Positions 53,432 through 61,470 of a stretch of 64,000 nt of DNA are shown here, in pieces. Position numbers and translations under genes: made by a program. Within the stretch, counting starts at the first letter, position 1. Each line of letters begins with the position of its first letter. This DNA is from Candidatus Kouleothrix ribensis (GTDB lineage: Bacteria > Chloroflexota > Chloroflexia > Chloroflexales > Roseiflexaceae), in the NCBI GenBank assembly GCA_016722075.1, contig JADKGW010000001.1, forward strand, positions 4,836,001 to 4,900,000. Reading direction: 5' to 3'. Below the pieces are notes generated by a model. The model was not told the DNA's origin, did not search any database, and saw nothing but the letters and a program-made list of their open reading frames with translations.

Positions 53432-53515
53432 TCATGCTCAGGCACACGTCTTTCCGCAGTAGAGTGCGGCGAACGGCTGCTGCAGCAGGCTGGCGTACCC
53501 CAGCCTGCGTCAGCC

Positions 53516-53536
53516 GGCTTCGTGCTACCAGCCGCC
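53516..53536 (+). repeat. 21-bp dispersed core, copy 2
   Basis: This core is identical to 10717-10737 over 21 bp (GGCTTCGTGC...AGCCGCC), with related flanks (CAGCC/CAGCCC, TCAGC). The sequence can fold into a small hairpin. Both copies lie upstream of plus-strand genes. Confidence 0.6.
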
Positions 53537-53709
53537 GGCCACGCGCGGTTTAGTATAATGCAGCGCGCACCAGGGCAAGGCGCCCAGGCACAACCGCGCC
53601 GCAGTTCACGTCTATAACTATAAGCAATGGGCCTGATCTAACACGACGTAGGCGGTGCATCGCGTTTCGGGCAGATTCCGCCTTCGGCAGAGCGGTATTA
53701 TATCTTTTT

Positions 53710-53752
53710 GGTTTTCGGTGTTTGCGCTCTGCGAGCGCAAACACCGAAAACC
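53710..53752. repeat. Perfect palindrome, 20-bp arms, 3-base loop
   Basis: Arms 53710-53729 and 53733-53752 are exact reverse complements around TGC. It is much lower in GC than the surrounding sequence. It is not followed by a T-run on either strand, although CTTTTT precedes it. Confidence 0.8.
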
Positions 53753-53773
53753 ATAGAACAGAAACGTACCATG

Positions 53774-53806
53774 CTGCCGCAGGCAAAAAGTGCCGACTGC
53801 GTAACG
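53774..53806 (-). repeat. Upstream motif repeat, copy C
   Basis: In reverse orientation it reads TTACGCAGTCGGCAC, then TTTTT and GCCTGCGGCAG, closely like copy A. It ends 25 bp before the ligase start codon at 53832. Confidence 0.55.
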
Positions 53807-53831
53807 CGTGAGATCTAAACAGGAGGGGGCA

Positions 53832-55340
53832 ATGCAGCCAGAAGCGAGTCAGCGCGCGATGACGGCATTTCAGGCATTCCTGGCGACACCGCTCGACGCT
53901 ACGTTGAGCAGGCATACCACCACATCGCCGCCTCAGGCAGCGCTCGAGCTCTTTCACAATGTTGCGGCCAGCGTGCCGGCCTACCGCGCGTTTCTGGCCG
54001 AGCATGCCATCGCGCCCGGCGATGTGCGCAGCCCGGCCGACTTCGCGCGCCTGCCGCTGGTGACCAAGGCCAACTACCTGCACCGCTACACGCTGGCCGA
54101 TCTGTGCCGCGGCGGTAACCTGGCCGGCTGCGACTTTGTCGCGGTCTCGTCGGGCTCAACCGGCCAGCCAACCTTCTGGCCACGCTTCGTCGCCGACGAG
54201 TTCCAGATCGCGCCACGCTTCGAGCAGGTGTTCCGCGACAGCTTCCACGCCGACGAACGGCGCACGCTGGCGGTGGTGTGCTTCGCACTCGGCACCTGGG
54301 TTGGCGGCATGTTTACCGCTAGCTGCTGCCGTTACCTGGCCGCCAAGGGCTACCCGATCACGGTGATTACGCCCGGCAACAACAAAGACGAGATCCTGCG
54401 CGTGGTGGCCGAGCTCGGCCCGGCCTACGACCAGGTGGTGCTGCTAGGCTACCCACCCTTCCTGAAAGACATCGTCGACGCCGGGCGGGCGCGCGGCCTC
54501 GACTGGTCGCGCTTCGCGATCAAGCTGGTCCTGGCCGGCGAGGTGTTCAGCGAAGAGTGGCGCACGCTGGTGGGCGAGCGCACCGGCAGCACCAACCCCA
54601 ACGCCGACTCGGCCTCGCTGTACGGCACGGCCGATGCCGGCGTGCTAGGCAACGAGACGCCGCTGAGCGTGTGCGTGCGACGCTGGCTGGCCGATCACCC
54701 GGCCGCAGCCGCCGCGCTGTTCGGCGAGCCGCGCCTGCCGACGCTGGTGCAGTACGACCCGCTGAGCCGCTTCTTCGAGGTACACGCGGGCACACTGCTG
54801 TTCACCGGCGACAACGGCATCCCGCTGATCCGCTACCACATCGCCGACAACGGCGGGCTGATCGGCTACGACGAGCTGCTGGCGTTCCTGGCCGGCCACG
54901 GCTTCGACCCACTGGCGGCGCTGGGGGCGGGTGCGCGCGGCGCGCGGCGGCTGCCGTTCGTATATGTATTCGGCCGATCACACTTCACGATCTCGTACTT
55001 CGGCGCGAATATCTACCCCGAGAATGTGACGGTCGGGCTCGAGCAACCGGCGATCAAAGAATGGGTCACCGGCAAATTCGTGCTCGAGTCGCGCGAGGAT
55101 GCCGACCGCAACCGCTACCTGGCGATCACGGTCGAGCTGGCGCCGGGGGTGGCGCCCGACGCAGCCATGGCCCAGGCGATCGGCGAGTCGATCCTCGTGC
55201 AGCTGCGGCGGCTCAACAGCGAGTTCGCCAACTACGTGCCGGCCGAGTACCAGCCGCCGCGCGTGATGTTGCGGCCAACCGGCGATCCCGAGTACTTCCC
55301 GGTTGGTGTGAAGCACCGCTACACGCGCGGGCCGGGCTAA
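53832..55340 (+). CDS. PaaK/coenzyme F390 synthetase-like adenylate-forming ligase
   Basis: This 502-residue protein starts behind AGGAGG. It belongs to the ANL superfamily branch with phenylacetate-CoA ligase: the nucleotide loop FVAVSSGSTGQPTFWPRF, the SLYGTADAGVLG segment (adenine-binding), and LLFTGDNGIPLIRYHIADNGG with the conserved Asp/Arg. In YPVGVKHRYTRGPG the usual C-terminal Lys context is short. It would activate an aryl or other carboxylate as acyl-AMP; the substrate is unknown. It is single here, with no paa or F420 genes near. Confidence 0.85.
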   Translation: MQPEASQRAMTAFQAFLATPLDATLSRHTTTSPPQAALELFHNVAASVPAYRAFLAEHAIAPGDVRSPADFARLPLVTKANYLHRYTLADLCRGGNLAGCDFVAVSSGSTGQPTFWPRFVADEFQIAPRFEQVFRDSFHADERRTLAVVCFALGTWVGGMFTASCCRYLAAKGYPITVITPGNNKDEILRVVAELGPAYDQVVLLGYPPFLKDIVDAGRARGLDWSRFAIKLVLAGEVFSEEWRTLVGERTGSTNPNADSASLYGTADAGVLGNETPLSVCVRRWLADHPAAAAALFGEPRLPTLVQYDPLSRFFEVHAGTLLFTGDNGIPLIRYHIADNGGLIGYDELLAFLAGHGFDPLAALGAGARGARRLPFVYVFGRSHFTISYFGANIYPENVTVGLEQPAIKEWVTGKFVLESREDADRNRYLAITVELAPGVAPDAAMAQAIGESILVQLRRLNSEFANYVPAEYQPPRVMLRPTGDPEYFPVGVKHRYTRGPG

Positions 55341-55445
55341 TGCTTCACCGCAGGCGCGCCGTGGCGAGCCACGAGCGTTGACGTTGTAACTTGCGCGTGC
55401 TACTATGCCGGCAGAATCAACCTGGCTGCTATCGAAGGAGATCGT

Positions 55446-56585
<1,140 letters not shown>

Positions 56586-56703
56586 CCGATTTGCGGCCAC
56601 TCGTGGGCCACGTGGTTTACGCGTGGCCATTGGATAGAACCGAGCACCAGGAGCCGAGCACCGGCGCGAGTACACCCGGTTCTTGGTTTCTGGTGCTTTG
56701 CAA

Positions 56704-59700
56704 TCACCCTAGCGCCAGGGCCAGAATATCGCGCAGATCGTCCTGGTCGAAGGGTTTCTCGATCAGGAAATCGGCCGCCGCGTGCAGCTCGTCGTCGCCG
56801 ACCGGGCGGCCCCATCCGGTAATCAGCACCGTCGGCACGTGCGGCTCGCGGCGCTTAATCTGCGTCAGCAGCTCCCAGCCGTTCATATCGGGCATGCCCA
56901 GATCCGAGATCACCAGGTCGTAGGCGCCGGGCGTGAACGCCGCCAGCGCCTGCGCGCCATTCTCAGCCGGCGCAACCGTATGGCCCCAGCGCGTGAGCAG
57001 CCGCACGGTAGCGTCGCGGATCATGGCTTCGCTCTCGACGAACAGAATGTGGCTGGGCCGCACTAGCTGCGCACGGCGCGCCTTAGCCGGCTGGCCGGGT
57101 TGGGCCGTGCCGCGCATCGGCAGGCGAATGCTGAAGCGCGTACCGGCGCCGGGCGCGCTCTCGATCTCGATCCGGCCGCCGTGGCCCTGCACAATGCCGA
57201 GCGACACGGCTAACCCCAGCCCGGTGCCGCCCTCGCCTTTGGTGGTGAAGAACGGCTCGAAGATCTTGGCGCGCAGATCGGCATTCATGCCCACGCCGCT
57301 GTCGGCCACCTCAACCACCACGTCGCCGGTGCTACCATCGGCAGGCCTGTCGTCGTAGGTCGCCACGGTCAGCTTGCCGCCCCTGGGCATGGCATCGACG
57401 GCGTTGATGATCAGGTTGGTCAGCACCTCGCGCAGCTCGGACGGGCGGCCGGCCAGCGGGGAAACCGGCTGGAGCTGCTTGATGATCTCGATCGTGGCAC
57501 CGCGGCTCTGGGCCACATCGCGCCAGCGCGGCCGGGTGATGTCGATCGCATCGCGCGCGAGCATATCGAGCCGCACCTCGGTCATGGGCGAGTCTTGCTC
57601 CATGCGCGCGAAGCCCTGCAGCCGGCGCACCGTCTCGGCGCCATCTTTGGCCGCGCGCTCGATCACCCTGAGCATGTCGCGCTGATCGTCGCCCGGCGGG
57701 TCGAGCAAGAGCAGCTGCGCGTTGCCAAGGATGCCGGCCAGCAGGTTGTTGAAATCGTGCGCCACGCCCGAAGCCAGCTGCCCAACCGCGCGCACCTTAT
57801 CGACCATCGCGAGATGCTCCTGGGTACGCGCCAGCTTGGTCGCTGTCTCTTCACGCTCTTGGGCCAGGCGCGCATTGTGCAGCGCGGTGCCGAGGTAGTG
57901 CGAAAGCTCGCGCAGCGTAGCCACCTGGGTCTGGCCGTAGGCGTTCGGCTCGCGGCTGGCGAAGTCGAGCGTGCCCAGCGCACGGCTGGCGCCGACGATC
58001 GGCATCACAATGCCCGAGCGCAGCCCACCGGCCGCCAGCCCGCGATCGTAGGCGAAGGCGCTGCGCACCAGCTCGCTCTGTACGAGCGCCGTACCAGTGC
58101 GGCAGGCCGTCTGCCAGGGCGTACCCTCGGCCGGTTCGTGCTTACCGGGCGGCAGCTCGCTCCAATCGCGCACGGCAAAGTCATACACCGTCTCGAACGC
58201 GAAGCTGTCGCCGGCCTCGTCGTACAGCGCCAGTGCCGCGTAGTCGCACGGCACCACCCGGCGGATCTGGTGGATGATCGTGCGCAGGATTCCCGGCAGC
58301 TCGCGGCCGACATCGCGCATGCTCACCTCTTGGGTCACGCGCGTTACCACCTCGAGCTGGAGTGTGCGCTCCTGGGCTTCAGTCGACAGGCGGGCGTTCT
58401 CCATGGCAATCGCGGCCTGATTGCCCAGCGCGGCGATTGCGCGCAGATCCTCTTCACCATAGCGGTTAGGCTGCTCGCCCTCGAGCATCAGCAGGCCGTA
58501 TAGCCGGCCCTGGCCTAGCAGCGGCACGCCCAGCCAGCTACGCGCCAGCGTGGTGCCGGCATCGGCCACGAGCGGGCGGTAACGCGCGTCTTGGCGCGTG
58601 TCGCCTACCAGGAGCGGCTGCTGATACTCGATGACCTGGCTCAATAGGGGCAGGTCGTCGGGCTGCACACGCGCACGCTCGGCCGCCAGCGCGGCCGGGT
58701 AGCCGCGGGTTGCCACAATCACCAGGCTGCTGGCCTCGGCTAGCAGCAGCGCGCTACGATCGGAGGGCAGCACCTGCGCCAGCTGATCGAGGATGAGCGC
58801 GGGCACGCCTGCCGGCGCCAGCGCCTCGCTCAGGGTCTGCGACACCCGATAGATCGCCTCGGCCAGCTGGCGGCGCAGCCGCTCGGCCTGGAACAGCGCG
58901 GCGTTAGCCAGCGCGAGCGCCAGCGGCGCGGCCAGCTCGCCCACCAGCCACTGATCGCATTCGCCAAACGTACCGGGCCGGCTGCTCTGGAGCACGATCA
59001 CCGCCCGTAGCTGGCCGGCGTGGCTGGCTGGAACGGCCAGCTCGGCGCGCGCGGCCGCCAGGCCAGGCGATGGATCGAGCGCCGGATCGAGCTGTAAGTC
59101 GCCTACGCACAGCGCGGTGCCGGCGAGCGCCGCACACCCAGCCGGGCTAGTGCGTAGCAGCGGCGCGTGCAGCGGCGGGGCAAACCCATTAGCGCCGGCC
59201 TCGCCCAGGTAGTACAGGAGCAGCTCGCCCTGGGCCAGCGCTACAGCGGCGTGCTCGTAGCCGCAGGCCAGCCGCAACGCAGCCGCAACGCGACGCGCCA
59301 GCAGCTCGGGATCAAGCGGGGCGCTCAGCTCGTGCCGCACCTGCAGCTGCTGCTCGAGCCGGCGCATACGATCTTCGAGCGCCTGGTGCTGCTCGTGTAG
59401 CTCGCGTGCCGAGCGCGCGTAGGCGCCGGCCAGCTCAGCGAAGCTGCGCGCCAGGGTACCGGCCTCACCGGGTGCGCGCACCGGCAGCATGCGCGAGTCG
59501 CCGCGCGCGATCAGATCAGCGGCAGCCACCAGTAGCGGGTGCAGCGGGCGGGCAACCCAGCGCGCTAGTAGCCAGGCCAGCAGCAGCCAGGCCAGCAGCA
59601 GCCCACCAGCATACGGCGCCAGATCCTGCGCAAGCCCGGCCACCACACCCTGCACGCCCGGCCACAGCTGCGTGCCCAACAGTGGTGCGAGCAGCGTATC

Positions 59701-59823
59701 AAGCCTGAGGTAGGCCCAGTAGCCCAGCCCGGCCAGCCCGCCGAGCGCAAGCAGCAGGCCGGCCAGCGCTATCAGCAAAGCCCGGCGGGCGATCGTAGAG
59801 CCTGTATGTGGGTGGGGTGCCAT
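56704..59823 (-). CDS. Hybrid sensor histidine kinase with multiple GAF domains
   Basis: This 1039-residue protein has an N-terminal membrane helix (about 14-40) and a second (68-92), then a HAMP-like region (RPLHPLLVAAADLIARGDSR) and a short coiled coil. Three GAF-like segments follow (about 165-320, 330-490 and 500-660). A HisKA domain has the phospho-acceptor His in LASGVAHDFNNLLAGIL. HATPase_c motifs are NLIINAVDAMPRGG, VADSGVGMNADL and TGLGLAVSLGIVQGHGG. The C-terminal receiver has its Asp in YDLVISDLGMPDMNG and Lys in LIEKPF. It has no adjacent partner regulator. Confidence 0.93.
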   Translation of the reverse strand: MAPHPHTGSTIARRALLIALAGLLLALGGLAGLGYWAYLRLDTLLAPLLGTQLWPGVQGVVAGLAQDLAPYAGGLLLAWLLLAWLLARWVARPLHPLLVAAADLIARGDSRMLPVRAPGEAGTLARSFAELAGAYARSARELHEQHQALEDRMRRLEQQLQVRHELSAPLDPELLARRVAAALRLACGYEHAAVALAQGELLLYYLGEAGANGFAPPLHAPLLRTSPAGCAALAGTALCVGDLQLDPALDPSPGLAAARAELAVPASHAGQLRAVIVLQSSRPGTFGECDQWLVGELAAPLALALANAALFQAERLRRQLAEAIYRVSQTLSEALAPAGVPALILDQLAQVLPSDRSALLLAEASSLVIVATRGYPAALAAERARVQPDDLPLLSQVIEYQQPLLVGDTRQDARYRPLVADAGTTLARSWLGVPLLGQGRLYGLLMLEGEQPNRYGEEDLRAIAALGNQAAIAMENARLSTEAQERTLQLEVVTRVTQEVSMRDVGRELPGILRTIIHQIRRVVPCDYAALALYDEAGDSFAFETVYDFAVRDWSELPPGKHEPAEGTPWQTACRTGTALVQSELVRSAFAYDRGLAAGGLRSGIVMPIVGASRALGTLDFASREPNAYGQTQVATLRELSHYLGTALHNARLAQEREETATKLARTQEHLAMVDKVRAVGQLASGVAHDFNNLLAGILGNAQLLLLDPPGDDQRDMLRVIERAAKDGAETVRRLQGFARMEQDSPMTEVRLDMLARDAIDITRPRWRDVAQSRGATIEIIKQLQPVSPLAGRPSELREVLTNLIINAVDAMPRGGKLTVATYDDRPADGSTGDVVVEVADSGVGMNADLRAKIFEPFFTTKGEGGTGLGLAVSLGIVQGHGGRIEIESAPGAGTRFSIRLPMRGTAQPGQPAKARRAQLVRPSHILFVESEAMIRDATVRLLTRWGHTVAPAENGAQALAAFTPGAYDLVISDLGMPDMNGWELLTQIKRREPHVPTVLITGWGRPVGDDELHAAADFLIEKPFDQDDLRDILALALG

Positions 59824-60201
59824 AGGTTGTAGCCTTTACAGCACAGATCGATCCAGCGCTGCTCGTGAAGCACGCGGCGCCGGGCTACTACGAGCGCACG
59901 TGCGGCCGCGCCCAATGTGTTACCGTGGCAGGGGCAGCATAGGTTGCGCATATGGCGGCAATGAGCTATATTCTTAGAATCGCCTGCGCACGAAGCCCAG
60001 ACGGCCGTATGGCGCCAAGATTCGCGCAGGCGGCCGATCGCGTACATTGGTTGGGAATCAATGACCGGACGTACGCGGTGGCGTGTGATGCACCGGCCCG
60101 TGCCTATGGCAGCGTGACATTGCCACCGTACCTCTGCTGCAGGCAAAAACGCCGACTACGTTTGTTCGGTCATTGTTAGCGCCATGCGCGCTGGGCTGGC
60201 T
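59824..60201. other. Intergenic region before the sigma/CHAT operon
   Basis: This 378-bp stretch between divergent genes has no supported gene. It contains copy D of the upstream motif repeat (60132-60177). No consensus -35/-10 pair stands out. Confidence 0.5.
60132..60177 (-). repeat. Upstream motif repeat, copy D
   Basis: Reverse-complemented, it reads AATGACCG, ACGTAGTCGGCG, TTTTT, GCCTGCAGCAGAG. It matches copy A (9068-9117) over about 45 bp. It ends about 25-40 bp before the sigma-factor start. Confidence 0.6.
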
Positions 60202-60753
60202 ATGGACGACAGCTCTGATGATAAGCTCATTAACGCCTGCCGGGCTGGCGATGGCCAGGCCTGGGAGTATGTGCTAAACAAGTATGAACGCCTGGTATTC
60301 TCGATCGCGCTGAACTACGGCCTCACGCGCGAGGATGCGGCCGACGTGACCCAGCTGACATTCACCTACCTGATCCAAAACCTCGACACCTTGCAGCGCC
60401 AGAGCAACCTGGGCGCATGGCTCTCGACGGTGGCGCGCCGTACAACCTGGCGGGCGCTACAGCGCACGCGGCGCGAGAGCACCCAGGAGTTTGCCGCGCT
60501 CGTCGAGAACGACGAGCTTGTCGATCAGCATAGCACGGATACATTCGCGCGCTGGGAACAGATCGAGTGGCTCAACGCCGGCTTGCAGCAACTCAACCAG
60601 CGTTGCCGCGAGCTGCTGCTGGCACTGTACTTCGAGCCGCACGAGCCTACGTATGCCGAGATCGCCGCGCGCACCGGCGTGGCGACCGGCAGCATCGGGC
60701 CAACGCGCGCGCGCTGCCTCGAGCGCTTGCGGCAAATGCTGCGCGAGCGCTAA
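60202..60753 (+). CDS. ECF-type sigma factor of the CHAT operon
   Basis: This sigma factor has about 183 residues. Region 2 is WEYVLNKYERLVFSIALNYGL, DAADVTQLTFTYLIQNLDTL and GAWLSTVARRTTWRALQRTRRE. Region 4 is LQQLNQRCRELLLALYFEPHEPTYAEIAARTGVATGSIGPTRARCLERL-like. It ends in RLRQMLRER. The start could be 60184 or 60202. It is followed by an 83-bp gap and a 209-residue protein, then a TPR-CHAT protein; all three read in the same direction. Confidence 0.9.
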   Translation: MDDSSDDKLINACRAGDGQAWEYVLNKYERLVFSIALNYGLTREDAADVTQLTFTYLIQNLDTLQRQSNLGAWLSTVARRTTWRALQRTRRESTQEFAALVENDELVDQHSTDTFARWEQIEWLNAGLQQLNQRCRELLLALYFEPHEPTYAEIAARTGVATGSIGPTRARCLERLRQMLRER

Positions 60754-60836
60754 GCTGGGGCATGTATTTTTTGCCCTGCTGCGGCGCATTATTGTTTGAA
60801 TCGCGTGGACGTTGTGGTACCGAGGAGTGATCGACT

Positions 60837-61466
60837 ATGCCCGAGCAGAACCCGCCGCGTTTTGAGCAGCTGCTCGACTGGCTCGAAGGCCGGCTGCCAG
60901 ACGATCAGGCCCGTGCAGTTGCAGATCAGGTGGCCCAGGCCGGCCAGGCGGCAAGCGCCGACCTGGCATGGCTGCAGAGGTTTCGCGAACTCAGCGCCAC
61001 ACTCGTGATCGAGCAACCGCCGCCCGAGACGCGCGCCCTGCTGGTCGAGCGCTTTCGCGCCTATGCGCAGAGCCGCCGGCCGGCCAGCCTGCTGCAGCGC
61101 CTGATCGCCACGCTCACGTTCGACAGCGGGCTGCAGCCGAATACGCTCGGTGTACGCTCGGCCGGCACCCCCGAGCCGCAGCGTCAGCTGATCTACTCAA
61201 CCGATATCGCCGATGTTGCGCTGAATATTCAGCCGCGCCGCTATGGGCAACTGCTCGATCTGACGTGCCAGATCTTCGCGAAGGAAGCACTCGAACCCGA
61301 GCAGTTTGTGCCGCAGCTTGTGCGCGGCCAGCTTGCGGTTGCGTCTGCCAGCATTGATGATCTGGGTGAGTTCGTATTCGAGGGTATCGCTGCCGGCGAG
61401 TACGAGCTGCACCTTCGCTCCGACGCGCTCGATATTGTGATTGCGTCGGTTGAGCTGCGTGTATGA
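60837..61466 (+). CDS. Protein between sigma factor and CHAT protease, possible anti-sigma
   Basis: This 209-residue protein has an N-terminal helical part (1-75: FEQLLDWLEGRLPDDQA, a pattern like the start of cytosolic anti-sigma domains, but without the HxxxCxxC zinc motif). The middle (85-150) is unassigned, and the C-terminal beta-rich part has LGEFVFEGIAAGEYELHL, as in carboxypeptidase-regulatory/Ig-like folds. There is no membrane helix. Its stop is 4 bases before the CHAT gene start. An inhibitor or substrate role is inference from gene order. Confidence 0.75.
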   Translation: MPEQNPPRFEQLLDWLEGRLPDDQARAVADQVAQAGQAASADLAWLQRFRELSATLVIEQPPPETRALLVERFRAYAQSRRPASLLQRLIATLTFDSGLQPNTLGVRSAGTPEPQRQLIYSTDIADVALNIQPRRYGQLLDLTCQIFAKEALEPEQFVPQLVRGQLAVASASIDDLGEFVFEGIAAGEYELHLRSDALDIVIASVELRV

Positions 61467-61470
61467 GCCA

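Larger units (their letters stand above)
53301..53831. other. Repeat-rich intergenic region
   Basis: This 531-bp stretch between divergent genes has no supported gene. It contains a minus-strand -10 (53426-53431), a 21-bp dispersed core (53516-53536), TAGTATAATGCA (53551), a 20-bp perfect-arm hairpin (53710-53752) and copy C of the upstream motif repeat (53774-53806). Confidence 0.6.
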
